From NCBI GenBank assembly GCA_947184155.2, contig CAMXCT020006124.1, forward strand, positions 221,672-285,671: DNA of 64,000 nucleotides. Reading direction: 5' to 3'. This DNA is from Cladocopium goreaui. Taxonomy: Eukaryota > Sar > Dinophyceae > Suessiales > Symbiodiniaceae. Position numbers and translations under genes: made by a program. Positions within the stretch are counted from its first letter, which is position 1, and each line of letters starts with the position of its first letter. This document shows, one piece after another, positions 39,388 to 51,890 of this stretch. Under the pieces are notes generated by a model. That model ran no database searches. It saw nothing but the letters and a program-made list of their open reading frames with translations, and was not told the DNA's origin.

Positions 39388-40200
39388 CGAAACATATTGT
39401 CAAAAAAATCAAAGCTGGCCCCCATGCATCGCCAAGGCGCATTGGTCAACTCACTCATGAAGGATTTGCGGGCAGAGGCTGAACCGGCAGCCATGACTGC
39501 TTTATCTGTGCCGATGGTGTGGCACGAGGGCTTCAAGTTGAGTTCGAGCGGAACCTGTGGAGCGGCTGCATCCATGGGTTTTTTCAGCTCCAGCTCTGCC
39601 ATGTGTTCCAGAACCGCGGCCCGCACGACCTTTTGCTCATTGTCAAGCATAGGCCGCCCAAAATGCGTGGCTGCTGCAGCAAGATACTCCGCAAGCGTGT
39701 TGTGAGTGGTGGACTTGACAAACGCTGCTGCGGCTTCTTCGAAGCTATGAGAATCCTGCTCAGCTTGCTGCTGCTCCGGCTGGCTTGTGTGTTTTGCTCT
39801 TCTGGCCTTCTTCCTGGCACTCTTTTCGTCTAGAATGTCAGAAAGGTCATCTTGAGGCTCAGGCTCAAGAATGGTGGCCAAAACGTCCAAGCCAGGAGGA
39901 GGCGGGTCAGAACCCAAGCGGCTTGTGTGATGCTCGAGCCACGTCAAGTTGCTGTGGATGAGGAGGAGGAAGGTTTCCGGGTGTAACCCATTTTTTAAGC
40001 ACAAGGCTTTGGCGGCCTCAATGTGTGGGAGTGGAGCCATACCAGAGATGGAGAAATCATAGCGCATGGCCAGCTCGCGGTGAGTGCGCTTGTCTGCCAC
40101 CATAGCGTCCAGGAGATTGTGCATGGTCTTCTCAATGGTCGCCTCATCGCTGAAGCCATCAAATAGATCCGGTGGGAAGGTTGCCTTGGCGAATTCCTGG
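39388..40200 (-). CDS. Middle exon of the RING-protein gene
   Basis: Open frame continuing upstream of the first Met at 40124 through QEFAKATFPPDLFDGF to about 40200. Contains acidic, Gln/Glu/Ala-rich and Lys/Arg-rich low-complexity segments. It joins the RING frame near 40200 only with a one-base shift, so an indel or an unseen small intron separates them. Confidence 0.5.
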
Positions 40201-40620
40201 ATCGTCTCCGCAGGACATCACCTTGTCGCAAAAAGCTTCAGCCGGGTCCCTATCCGATTTCAAGGCAGCTGCAACGGTGGCATCCGGCAGGCTGAAACCA
40301 AAGTCCGCGTCTTGCACAATGTGTTCGTCATGCGGAGTGGACAGCTGGGAATTTGGAAGGTCTTGTGTTCCTGGGGATCTTTCAGCTTCAAGATGCATTG
40401 GACCCGCTTGAGAGGGCTGAGTTGCTGGCACTTCTTTCTGCGTAGCCACATGAACCGCAGGGGCACAAATGCACCGGCAGGTCGGACATGTGACACTAGC
40501 CTCCCAATTTCGTAGCTTGCACAACCTGCGGCAACAATCCTGATGCATCATGTGTCCACATTCTAAGTCCAGCCGGATCTCACCCTCCTCAAACTCTAGG
40601 GTGCACACTGCGCACGCCAT
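40159..40620 (-). CDS. RING-H2 finger exon, gene start
   Basis: ATG at 40620. Residues 3-~50 form a RING finger: C3, C6, C21, H23, H26, C29 and a closing CPTC pair. RING proteins act as E3 ubiquitin ligases by binding E2 enzymes. The following ~90 residues are low complexity. The open frame runs past the likely junction near 40200, where coding seems to pass to the next frame. Confidence 0.6.
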   Translation of the reverse strand: MACAVCTLEFEEGEIRLDLECGHMMHQDCCRRLCKLRNWEASVTCPTCRCICAPAVHVATQKEVPATQPSQAGPMHLEAERSPGTQDLPNSQLSTPHDEHIVQDADFGFSLPDATVAAALKSDRDPAEAFCDKVMSCGDDPGIRQGNLPTGSI

Positions 40621-40816
40621 AGCTGGAGAGAATGTTCAACTAAGGAGCGGCGCCAAAGTACAAATCCGTAGTTCATATTGTCATGTGGTAGCGTATCTGC
40701 TCATGGATATTGAAACATGCTTTGACTCATGGACTACCATGTCACCATGTCTATAGATTCCAGGACCTAAACTTTCTGAGCCAGGAGCAGTGCACCATTA
40801 TTGACTCAACTGAGTT

Positions 40817-41250
40817 CGTGATGAGGGGCTGGGCCGTGCCCTGTCCCCGACGCTGGGCCGTGCCCTGTACTGCCTGCTGGGCCGTGCCCTGCTGGCGAAT
40901 GGCATCCATGCTCGCGTTACGCGCAGGCGCCGAAAGGGAGGGTACCGGCATTGAGAGGGAAAAGGGAAGCGATGCGTCGGATAAACAAAGGGAGGCTACG
41001 GGAGCGGATAGGAAGACTCTTATTGCGGAGTGTCGTGATGAGGGGCTGGGCCGTGCCCTGTCCCCGACGCTGGGCCGTGCCCTGTACTGCCTGCTGGGCC
41101 GTGCCCTGCTGGCGAATGGCATCCATGCTCGCGTTACGCGCAGGCGCCGAAAGGGAGGGTACCGGCATTGAGAGGGAAAAGGAAAGAGATGCGTCGGATA
41201 AACAAAGAGAGGCTACGGGAGCGGATAGGAAGACTCTTATTGCGGAATGT
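40817..41250. repeat. 217-bp tandem duplication with CTGGGCCGTGCCCTG units
   Basis: 40817-41033 and 41034-41250 are nearly identical. Each holds three CTGGGCCGTGCCCTG cores followed by a CGCCGAAAGGGAGGGTACC segment. The core block matches 32491-32580. Confidence 0.9.
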
Positions 41251-42091
41251 CAAGCTATGAGCGCGTCCACCAGGGACCATCACATGGCTGTCTGGTAGCA
41301 TGAAACTAAGGCGCGGTGCCTGAACGATCATCTTCACAACATTATTCCTGTACTCTGGCGCAAGATCAGGCTTGAGCAACACGCGGCACGGATGAACGTA
41401 CTTGAATGTACAATATACCAGGTACCAATCTTCTTTTCTGCTGCTTCTTGCAAAGTTTTCATCAATCGATCGATATTTGTCTTTCCCACCTGTGCCTGTG
41501 CCTCATGCATCAACTGGCTGGCAACCAAACTGCCTTGGGAGCGTGGGATCGCCTGGCAAGGCGAGCCGACGTGGGCCCCAAATGTTGCAAAGAAGCAAAC
41601 GATGCAAGCAAGCGCACATCCTCAGGAGCTGCTCTTTCTGCGGCACCTGACATGCGAAACCCACAAACACAGCCAACAGCTTCTTGCAAGAGTGTGGTCA
41701 AGAAATGATGCTCAGAACAGAACGGGGCCTAGCGATGGGTCCTGACCAGGCACTGAGTCTGCAGCTGGATCCTCAGGGAGCAAAAGAATGAGTGTCATTC
41801 TGCAACTACGTTTACGCAGCGTTTACAGAACAGTGACCAGAACACAGCACTCAAGTGCGTACGGTACGTCAAATCCAGCAGTGAAGCAGTGAAAAATCCA
41901 ACAGCTGGCAACGACCCTCTGCCCAAGTCTGATGTGGTTCGCTGGAAATTGGGGAATGTACACTGCCAGTCACCTAGAGGCTGTTCTGACATGCCAGGTC
42001 GCATGTTCAGCTGGAACACAGTGATTGATGACTGGAACACCTTCCTCCAAAGCTCTGCCACTTTGAAAGCATTGACGGACATGGCTTTCAC
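41251..42091 (-). CDS. Candidate multi-exon minus-strand gene, unrecognised
   Basis: Three protein-like stretches on the minus strand: about 42088-41890 (helical, Trp/Phe/Gln-rich), about 41545-41400 (Gln/Glu/Lys-rich amphipathic helix containing QAQVGKTNIDRL), and about 41380-41255 (hydrophobic then Val/Met-rich). TTGCCAG above 41545 is an acceptor candidate. Exact splicing was not resolved. It lies upstream of the RING gene on the same strand. Confidence 0.35.
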
Positions 42092-42158
42092 ACACTGAAA
42101 ATGAATAAGCGTTGACTAGGAAAGGTGTGTCTAGACGTTTAGAAATTGCATGGTTGAA

Positions 42159-42225
42159 TTTGCTTGCTGAAAAGGAAAGGCGACTTTGCTTGCTGAAAAG
42201 GAAAGGCGACTTTGCTTGCTGAAAG
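42159..42225. repeat. 26-bp tandem repeat, about 2.6 copies
   Basis: Unit TTTGCTTGCTGAAAAGGAAA plus GGCGAC, exact for two copies (42159-42184, 42185-42210) and partial for a third. Confidence 0.85.
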
Positions 42226-45200
42226 TGAATGTCTGGCTGTGTGGCCTAGTGACAGAGGCCAACCACTTGCTGTGAGCCTATATACGTATAGTCCTTGGGA
42301 AAATCGACTTGGAATTGGCAGGTTGAAACTAACATGCCACTTTCAGCAAACTCAAAAAAAATCGAAAAATGGAAACTAGGAAATATGTGGTAAATATATC
42401 ATCCAGATTGTTGAGAGAAATTGTCTTGATAATATAATGTTTCTTTTTATGGTTCTTTAGAGAGGTATCACTGTTCTGAAGTAACTGTTATTGTTCAGGA
42501 ATACCTGTGGTGGTGTCGTCGTACCCTCTTTATTCAGGGGTCATCGGATCTGGCCAACGCTGGTCAAGTAGCTTGTCACGTCCACCGACGAAAAAAGAAC
42601 ACAAAGACAGGCAAGCATGTGTGTATGTCTGTATGCGCGAAAAGAATCCGTGCGAACCGGTGCGAACCGGTGCGAACCGGTGCGCATCAAATACCGGACG
42701 CGCGCGATGTTACAATGGGTTGCAACCATCCCGAAAGACATTGGGGCATAGCAACTTGTGCTGTAAAAATGCAGAAATGGCCCATCCCATGGAACTCCTT
42801 TGGTCCCCACCTGATCTCATAGCGATGTCCAGGAGCGTCACGCAGAGTCCAGCACCGAGCCCTATAAAGGGCTATCCGGGTGGTTTTCAATGGGATTCCC
42901 ATGGCATTTCACTGGATTTCATATATTTCATGGGATTTAACTGGGGTTTAGTTGGATTTGATGGAGATTCGAATATATTCTGATGGGATATCATTGATAT
43001 CATGGGGTGTTTAATGAGACATACTCTCCGGTGTCCCAAAAAAACATGTCAGGAAATCATCGAGCCATGGGAATTCTATGGGAAAAACATTGAAAAACAT
43101 TCATTTTCAATGGGGGACTTTCCAGATCTTTCCAGATCTTTCCATGGAGCTAATTGCCAGAGCGGGCTTTCCGACTGGCTTCATTTTTTGTGGTTCGGAT
43201 TCGGACTTCTGGGAAGATCTTTTTGAGCAAATGGATTTATGATAGGACCCTCAGAAACCAACGACCAAATCTGCCAAGCATCATCACAAATCAACCATCA
43301 TCACTTAAATTTGTAGCCAATCAGGAAAAGATCGGAAAAATATGGAAAAGTGATATATCATGATATATCCGGCAACAATTACATGGGTTTCCCAAAGTTC
43401 GACTCCCACTTGCCCAAAAAAAAAACGTGGCCTCCATCCCCCTTTCGCCTGTCCACCTGTTCTCCGGGTCCCAAGACTTTGGACTCCGAAGTCTGGCTCT
43501 CCACAGGGTAGAGCACCTCCCCAAATCCGGAGTCAATCAATGGTTTGTTAATGGTTTATTCTATAATTGGGATAGTTGTCTATGATAGTTCATGATAATT
43601 CATGATAGTTAATATTCTATAATTGGGATAAACCATCTATTATTGATGGATAGGGATAACTATCTATTATCATAATATTCTATAATTGGGATAGAATAAA
43701 CCATTAACAAACCATTATGATAGTTAATGGTTATTGATATCTATAATCAATCTATATTTTATGGACAGTTCATGATGTTTCCCATCTTCAAATGGCCGTC
43801 CTGAGCTTCCAGCTCGCCCCGGGTCGCCATCAATCCAGATCTGGAACTTTTCGCAACCTGGTTGCAGAGACGACACCAGAAAGCTCCAGATTTGAGTCAC
43901 CGCCCCTACATGGAGAGTCTGCATTTAGATTGAATCACCATTGAATCACCATTAAATCACCATTAAGTCACCATGAAATCACCATTGAATCCATTGAATC
44001 ACCATTGGTTTTCCCCAGTTTTCCCGATAAAATCGGCTAAGGCATCGGACCACTGAGCCGGATGGTCAGCAAGCATGAGAAGCTCGTGGGGTCGTCCTGG
44101 GGTGGGAAAGGTGAACCATGAGAAAAAGATGGAAAAAGAAGGGAAAAAACAAAAACAGTAGTACATGATGATAATAACTAATAACAATGTAATATCTCAA
44201 TAACAATAACAATAATAATAATAACCATAAGAATGATGACGATGATGATGACGAAGTTCTATTGGAAATAGAACTTATATTGGCGTTGTTGTTGACCCTT
44301 TGAATATTATTTCATGGTGTCATGGAAACAAAAAGTTGTCAGCAGAAAAACAAGATGGAGGTTCCACCCAGAAGGGTTCAAAGTCTCACGTTGTCTATTA
44401 AGCTCTTCAAATTTGCAAGGTTCCCACTAAACTTAAACAACGGATGATAAAGAACAACAAGAAATATTCAGAAATTGTATATTCAATAGGACAGTCTGCT
44501 CTTCAAAATTGCAAGGTTCCAACCAAACAAGGACATGTTTGAATATTTCTGAGGCTGGAAATAATCCATAGCAACAGATTTTGAGATTTGCAACGAAAAT
44601 TTCTCACCTCAAATGTGGTTCCGACGGGGGGACCAGGCGTGACTTACAGCGCAATGTATCCATGATTAGTAATCCCTGCCCCCTTATATAACACCCCCCT
44701 AGAAACCATGGTCTAGTAGGGGATTTATACATATATAATTTTCGACCATTTTTAGGAGGTGTTTAATATTTGGGGGGATGGGACTATTTCAAGAAAATAG
44801 TCAACCAAAGAAACTCTGCCAACAGTCAGAGTGGCTTTTATCAGCCTGAAATCTGTTTGGTTTTTTTACGACCAGACCGCATGTTCGGACACATGTGCAT
44901 CGCCCTATCAACGATCTTGTCTGAAGATGGTATCTAAGCTTTTAACCAGAACTATATACCATCTATAGTGTAACCTGAATGCCTGGGGGTTCCTCTTTTG
45001 TGGTGTAAACCATCCCCAACTGGAAAGGTTTATGGTGCAGCCTCCAACGCCCCCAACCTCTACACCTTGGCTTAGGGGTCCCTATAGATTCCCCAGTTCT
45101 GGTGGATTTCCTCAGAAAATGTAGGGGAAATCATTGGTTCCCCACAGATAAACGGTGATTCAACCATTCATCAAAACTCTGGGGATGTTTATCCCCAACA

Positions 45201-45320
45201 AATCACCCATGAATCACCAAGAATGGAGATAAATCATGATAAATCGCCAATCATAATGGCTACACGGCTACATCTCATGTCCCCATCATGTCCCCATCCA
45301 GTTTTCTCCCATTCATTGGT
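42226..45320. other. AT-rich spacer
   Basis: No gene supported. Contains GTGCGAACCG repeated about three times near 42650, and AATCACCATT repeats at about 43930-44005. Open frames at 42500-42980 look composition-driven. Confidence 0.45.
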
Positions 45321-45329
45321 GCCAAATCC

Positions 45330-45469
45330 AGCTCTTCCGGTCCGGATGGGGCATCATGGGAAGACCACGGTCCCAAGCGGACATCGTTCCCACCACTTCG
45401 TATCCCACGATCGCCTTCAACACATCCTGCGGGGAAAGCCAGCGAGGGGAAGCCATCCATGGTAGAAAA
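45330..45469 (+). CDS. Candidate host exon
   Basis: GC-rich island after a CCAAATCCAG acceptor-like site; two plus-strand frames are open. Protein not recognised, orientation uncertain. Confidence 0.25.
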
Positions 45470-45680
45470 ACGAACCATTTTTTGTTGAGAGATTTATGGC
45501 TTTATGGCCAAAGTCTATCCAAAGTCCCGGTCTTGGGGGGATTTGTATGGTTAGAGTCACTCACAAATGGTCGCTCGTTAATTTACTGTCGAAATCCTTA
45601 CCTGTACTGTATTGTCGATCTACGATGAAAATACCCATGTTCTCTCTCCAATTGTGAATCCATACTTCTGTTTTGCATAG

Positions 45681-45748
45681 GCATCCACTGGCAGCCAGCG
45701 ATGATGGGTTGGAAATGGGCCGTCAATTTGGCAACCAAAGGACCAAAG
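45681..45748 (+). CDS. Candidate host exon with GC donor
   Basis: Preceded by TTTTGCATAG and followed by GCAAGT, the non-canonical GC donor that dinoflagellates use often. One frame is rich in Trp and hydrophobic residues (IHWQPAMMGWKWAVNL). 68 bases. Protein not recognised. Confidence 0.35.
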
Positions 45749-46123
45749 GCAAGTGTTATTTTTGCAAGCTGAATGCGACGAAAGTTCAAGTGTGTGAAAT
45801 GTCAAGACCCCTCCTTGGAAAGCTGTTCATACTGCTTGAAGGACTTTCCACAACAGGTTATGCGAATCAGAATCCTGTCTGCTAGATCCTGATGCATCCG
45901 TCAAACACCAACACACCAACACCATCAAAATCCTGTGGTGAATCCAATTACAAAACCCCCCGTATCGTGGTTTTTCGTTTTTTCCCATGTATCCCCATGA
46001 AATCCCCATGAGATCCTCCCCACAAACTCAAAATGGACTCGTTTGATTGTTGATGGTTAAAAATCCCATGAAAATCCCATGAAATCCCCGTTGTTGATGT
46101 TTAAATTGCCTATTTTCAGGTAC

Positions 46124-46209
46124 CGAAAATAGCTCCGCTCAGCGGCGCCCCTGCGGATGTCCTTCTTCTTGGTCTCGCAGGGATACCAGGACAACCTCAC
46201 AGGCTTCAC
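46124..46209 (-). CDS. Candidate host exon
   Basis: On the minus strand an acceptor GTGCTGCAG is followed by an open frame with a protein-like mix of Trp, Tyr, Lys and Arg (VRLSWYPCETKKKDIRRG), then a GTACCTG donor. The plus strand also has a TTTTCAG site, so orientation is not certain. Confidence 0.35.
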
Positions 46210-46865
46210 CTGCAGCACCGGGGGAATGGAAGGGATGGGAGTTTTCCCACAAGAAATCCCCTACAAAACACATTACTTTGGATGAGATCAATAGAGTCCT
46301 TTGAAGATACTTGAAGATATTTTAAGTAGGGAACAAGTGGTATGAGAAACCAAGAGTTCCATGGCTTTTCACCACCAGGTGGCCTTCTCGTGGTACTTCA
46401 CCGAGATCAATTGCTGGCCATGGCTGCCTCGGGAACCACCAGCTCTATGGCTTCGTCTGAAAATCGGGTGCCTCATGGCGCCCCTCCAGTGATTTCTCAT
46501 CATCTTCCCAAAGTGGAAGTCTGATGCTGCCGTATTTGGGGATATACCGAGAAAAACCCCATTTTCAGACACACCCATACTACTGATTCTAATGTGTGCC
46601 CCCATGTTTTTGTTGGCCATGTACCTTTTCCATCCTTTTCGATTGTGGGCTATATCTTAAGACTCAAGACTGACTATGGCCATACCATAGGCCACGGATG
46701 CCACTTATTGCTTAGCAGTCGCACCTTTATTCTCCCTATTCTCTCTTGAAACCCATCAATTTTATATATAATGTTGCTATATTTTGCTAGGTAAATCAAT
46801 TGAATCAGCTGAATCCCCATCAACCAGTGATCCCCAGCGGTTTTTCCCCCCATCGCCACGTCAGC

Positions 46866-47011
46866 AGTTCCCCTCACCTGCCCCGAAGGATGCCACGCTC
46901 AGCAGCTGCGTGTGGCCGAAGCCTTGTGTGGCCTCCGTACAGAAATGCAGCCTGGCGGGGTGCCGTTGCGCTCTGAAATGGGGCCGCAACGGCCCTGCCT
47001 GCGACCTTGTG
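46866..47011 (-). CDS. Candidate host exon
   Basis: GC-rich island ending on the minus strand in GGGGCAG followed by donor GTGAGG. Two frames are open. Not recognised. Confidence 0.25.
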
Positions 47012-47307
47012 GTATGATCCTGCTGTTCGGCTGTTCGGTGACATGATACAGCCTGGCGTTGCTGAAAATATGGCAATTCTGAAGAGTTTTACCATGTTTT
47101 ACCCAGGCTTGCCGGTTGATCAAGTCCAAAAGAACCATCAATAGATCCCGGATCTTTCCCGCTTAAATTTCCATAAGGACTCACCTGAAAAAACCATCTC
47201 AAGCTATCTCCAGAAACACAACTTCAACAAACAGCCAAACGTATAAATTAGTTTAATGAGAAAACATCTACTAAGTATCTACTAAGTGTTTCTAAGTATA
47301 GAATCTA

Positions 47308-47503
47308 CTAAGACTCCGAAAGATCAACGAAACCCAACGACAGATCCTGGGACCCGCCCCGTTCCCTTCCGCGCCTGGAAGGGTCTGATTCCACTGGCAG
47401 CAGCTGATGCAGGTGGAGCTGAGGTCCAAAGAGCTGCTTCCCCTTGGTGTCTTCGTGGAAAAATCGAAAACCGAAACTTTCTGGATCCACAAGGCCGAAA
47501 AAA
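47308..47503 (-). CDS. Candidate terminal exon
   Basis: Minus strand: TTTTCACAG acceptor, then a protein-like frame rich in Phe, Gly, Leu and Gln that ends in a stop (LSES) at 47308. Possibly the end of the gene that starts at 48448, though the phase does not match directly, so an intermediate exon would be needed. Confidence 0.35.
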
Positions 47504-48319
47504 CCTGTGAAAATAATGGAAAATACGGTGTTCAAAAGCCTGCAGATGATGTGTTTGGGGAAACTTTTTGGAGACTTGAGTGAAAGAATACATGACTTGT
47601 ATTGACTTGTGAGTTGATGGCGCTTGGACTCACACGCAAGCTTGGAGCTAACCATGCATGGCTTGGTTTGGGATGTTTATGACCTTGCGGTGGATTCAAA
47701 GAAATCAGCCAGAATCCAGATTTCAACTGTGGGATGGCCATCAATTTACAGATTTTTCAGTGATTTCAATCAGCACATCTTCTATTTCCGGGCGGTTTGG
47801 GGTATGAAAATATATCAGCAGAATCAGCAGTTTTTTCTATGGAAAAATCATGAAGATTCATAAAGTACATCACTGCCAACACAACAATCACCAACCCAAA
47901 TTAAGTGGTTTTTTCCCGATCCCTAGGTGGACAGATTTTTTTTGCGGCCAAGGGGCAATCAGCAACAAAGATCTGGCCATGCCCAACAAGCCACTCACAA
48001 CTCCCAGGTGGCCCCAGCAGGCCTAATGAGGCAGGAAAATCATCCCAAAGGTGCTACCCTGGTAGCCTGTTCACATCAAAGCTGCTAGTTCTGTTTATGC
48101 CCAATCTGGTAACAATAGGGTTTGACCCACCTCCATGTAGGTCCCCGAACTCATTTATCTCATAGGTTTACTATGTAGGTGGGTGATAAGATGTGAAATA
48201 TTGGACTTTCTTAACTCCTCAACTACTGGCACCAGCTAAAAACCCATCCCAACGGTCCAGCTTTCGATCCCCACATTTTGGTCACTGGGATGGGGCCCAC
48301 CGGATATCACCGGGCCTAC

Positions 48320-48448
48320 CTTGGAGCAAGAGGTGATCACAGGACAGGCTTCGGGCATCACCTTGTGCTGCACGGCTTTCTCCAAGACCTGCAGCTCCAA
48401 GGCGTCAGTCCTCGGCGACGGCTCGGCGACGGAAGGGGAAGATCCCAT
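48320..48448 (-). CDS. Candidate first exon with predicted myristoylation signal
   Basis: ATG at 48448 opens 43 codons starting MGSSPSV (Gly2, Ser6-type context) and ends in AAG followed by donor GTAGGC. A minus-strand gene start is likely. Not recognised. Confidence 0.35.
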
Positions 48449-50009
48449 CTTGGCCAAATGGCGGTATCTCCCTTGGTGGCGTTTATATACACCTCCAAGA
48501 AGCATTGAAAAAAGGTTGGGAAAATCATGGCGTAATTGACTTTTGTGGTAGATTTTCCATGTCTGAGTTTTCTGGAGGGTAGATACCCTGTAGATGGCTT
48601 TCGATATGGTTTTTCAGGTTGGGGTGGTGCAGATGTTTGTCACGCAGAGCACATGAAGATATTGGGGGATGGCTCCAAGCTCTATGATTTCCCAGATAAA
48701 TCAGACAATGTACAGCCATGATCACCAGCAACATGGATGTGTACCAGTGCATAGATCATATATTGGATGAGAGTTTCCAATCCAAAGAACCGGCAGCCCA
48801 TAAAATTCAACGCCTCGCATGTGGCAAGCATCTTTTCTGGGTTGGCAGGATCCCTCTAAGTATGCTTACGATTTGGGTTGTCTGGAAACTTGGAACCCCG
48901 TTGACTCCCATTGTTTATCATCATGTTCCCTATTATTGAATGGCCATAAATTGAGTATATACCTAGAAACTTCAACAACTTAACAGGGTTTGTATCATTT
49001 TTAATCTACCCTTTTATTCATTCATAACTTTGACCAACTTTCCATATTCCACACACGTGTTCTGTTCAAAAAAACATGTCATGTGCGTTGGTTCCATGTT
49101 TGGTTCCTGAAAGACATGGATGACATGTGATCTCTGGCCTCCCTTCAGCCCGAGCACGGCAACCCACAGCAGCTCGTCTCGGCCGCATCCAGCACCGGGA
49201 AGGACAGCTGCGCATCACGCGAGGCCTACCCAAAATGGTCTTGTAACTTGTAACCTACCAGTACCAACACTCCAAAATTGAGTTCCAAACCAGAAAATGG
49301 ATGAAAATGGCAGGATCACCGCTTTTGGTGGCCAAGTGGCCAAGAAAACGCTTTTTTTTGGTGCCATGCAGTACGCTGGGTCCCTATTCCTTGGCAAGTT
49401 GACAAGTCTGGGCGTACCGTGAGGCCTGGGGATTGGGGATCCATGGGTGTCTCTGGTACCATGGGGTACCCCAAAATACACTCATCATCGTTCCTACTAT
49501 ACAAAATGCCATGTTTGGAGATACTACAGTAACCGCTTTCAGACAAACCCAAATAAGAGATTGTTGGTTGATGTTGGTTGTGCAAGTTATATTATATCCC
49601 ATATCCTACTAAATCCATCTAAATCCCATAACAAATCCGTTGTGTCCTTCAGAAAAAAAAAAACTGTCACCCTACCTTCAGCAGAACTTCTTGCATGGCT
49701 GCTGCTGAGGGCGCCCTTAGATTCGCATCTTCACCTGATAGAAGGGGACCCAGCGAGAGCAGGGGTGGGGATGCAGCCCAGGTTTTTCCCGCCTTTGCTG
49801 TGATTTGCAGTTCCAACCTCAAGGTCGGGACCAGGATGAAGGATCCGCAATTGCTGTGGGAATATTAGTAGAGCAATGCCATAAACCACCCGTGGTTTCA
49901 TGGTTTTTACCACCCATTTGTGGTAAAGTTGGGGATGGTGGATCCTATTGCTTTACTTACATCATAAAGGCATAGCTATCTGCAAGGTCTCCTTTTGATC
50001 ATCATCAAT

Positions 50010-50087
50010 TTCAGTGTCGAGGGACCACGTGCCAGCCGCGTGCGTCCGAAGCTTTGGTGGATGGCTGCAACATCAACACCACAGCAC
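50010..50087 (-). CDS. Candidate host exon
   Basis: Minus strand acceptor CCACCTGGCAG at 50090-50088, then an open, Cys/Arg-rich frame. Donor not clear. Confidence 0.25.
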
Positions 50088-50662
50088 CTGCCAGGTGGAA
50101 CAAAAACTATGGCTGTTGCAGCGGTTGCAGATGTTGTGGAACAACAATTCTCCAACTTGCTCCTTCTATCCCCACTGAAAGAGTGGCAACTTGCTTGGAG
50201 AATCCCCCGGGTCACAACACAGAAACGCAGAATCTTGGGCAAGTCAAAACATCAGCTCTAAATTTCTGGTCGAATGGAGGTCACCCCTCAAAGGAAGGCG
50301 TTTCCGGGAGAAGTCCGTTGCCAAAAACAGATGAAAGAAATCTAGAAAAGCAAATGATCATCAACATGTTAGGGAATCGGCAGAATGAATTATGGAAATG
50401 ATAGGTTTCACTGAAAATAGGATACCCGAAAAATTGATGTTTAATCATACTCTAATTTGTGCCCATAAGAATTATGCCATTTTCAGGGAATAAATCTCCC
50501 ATTTTCAGAGAGACCCATATCATGACGTTTCTCTCTATTTAAAGGTTTCCTAAAATGGGGGTATTCCTAAATCATCCATTTTAATAATTTTTAATAGGAT
50601 CTTCCCTTGAAAAAGACCATCCATCTTTGGCCCCATTTATGGAACCCCCCATAAATGGGGAC

Positions 50663-50763
50663 CTTCATCTGCCCTGCCATCGCCACCTTCTCCTTGAATG
50701 AAACCATCACCACTTTGGTCGAAGCATCGCGTGCGCCCCGAACGCGATGCCATGCCTCTGAGA
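50663..50763 (-). CDS. Candidate host exon
   Basis: Minus strand, 101 bases, preceded by CTCCGAG and followed by donor GTCCCC. The frame is a protein-like basic helix (VSEAWHRVRGARDASTK and onward). Not recognised. Confidence 0.35.
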
Positions 50764-51101
50764 CTCGGAGGGCGCAGATTTGAAGCAACAAACATCAAAC
50801 ATATGGGGATGGGTCAAAACCTTGTACCCCTGGTGAACCTCAAAATAGCTGGTAAATGGATGTTCATCACCCTAAAAATGGTATTAATAGGTATTGATCC
50901 ATAGCCATATCACCAATTTGACCAAACATTTAGACTTCCCCAAGATCCAAGTGCACCAAGATCCAGGTATTCATGGTCGATGTTTTTTCGATTGTCACTA
51001 ACAAACATCACCAAATTCTCCATGATCCAGTCAACTCAGTTATTCTTTCCAACACTTTGGGCCCTTCAAAATCCACATGTCTCGCCTTCTCTCACGTGCA
51101 G

Positions 51102-51177
51102 GGCCAGCTGCCAGGGGCTTGCGATGAAACTCGCCGAGCTCCTTGGCGAGCACCGAAGGATTCCTACCAAACAACAG
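51102..51177 (+). CDS. Candidate host exon
   Basis: Plus strand: CTCACGTGCAG acceptor, 76 bases, then donor GTGATA. Frame reads ASCQGLAMKLAELLGEHRR with Ala/Leu-rich helix character. The minus strand is also open. Confidence 0.35.
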
Positions 51178-51242
51178 GTGATATGTGGTGATAATATCAC
51201 TATATGTAATAATAGTATATTGCGTAGTTGTATTGATAATTA

Positions 51243-51346
51243 CCCTCTGGTAATGACTAACATAGCTATGGAAAGATCCACCATTTTTAATGGGAAAATC
51301 CACTATTAATGGTCATTTTCAATAGCTACGTTAAATTACCAGAGGG
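51243..51346. repeat. MITE-like foldback, copy F
   Basis: CCCTCTGGTAATGAC ... AATTACCAGAGGG flanked by TA (51241-51242, 51347-51348). Both ends intact. Confidence 0.75.
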
Positions 51347-51765
51347 TATATTTCATTACTTTTGATTACTCTTGTAGTTATATTACTTGAGGCCCAGGGG
51401 TAAGGGATGAAAGCTAGCTTGGCAGGGAGCTTGGCATGAAAACACAATGATGCTGAGGATGCGAATTGATGCTGCCGATTTTGCTGCCGGTGGCAACATG
51501 CCCACGGTGTTTTTTCGGGTGGGTTGAGCCACGGCCAAACTGCTTGTGAACCAGCCAGGGGGAGGGGGGGTAGTTGAGTATGAAGTTTCATGCGATTGGA
51601 GATTCCAGACCCCCCCCCTATACCTTGCGAAAGCAAGAGGGACTTCAACTAGCAGAAGCTAGCTTTCGTGATAAGTTAGAAATCCAACAATAACATCAAA
51701 CCCCCAAGTATGGTTGCTTAAAATCACCATGAAAAATCCATGGAAAAAGCCATCATTTTCCCCAG

Positions 51766-51890
51766 CCATCGCCAGGTGCTGGGCCCCCTGGATCCCCCTG
51801 GGCCCTCGGACGCGAAAGCCGTAGGACATGCACCGGCGCGGAGCTGCTGCACCGCGAAGTCGCAGGCCAAGAGACCACTGGAATCGCCTG
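51766..51890 (+). CDS. Candidate host exon
   Basis: Plus strand after a TTTTCCCCAG acceptor; Pro/Gly/Ala-rich frame that turns Lys/Arg-rich. Right edge unresolved. Confidence 0.3.
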
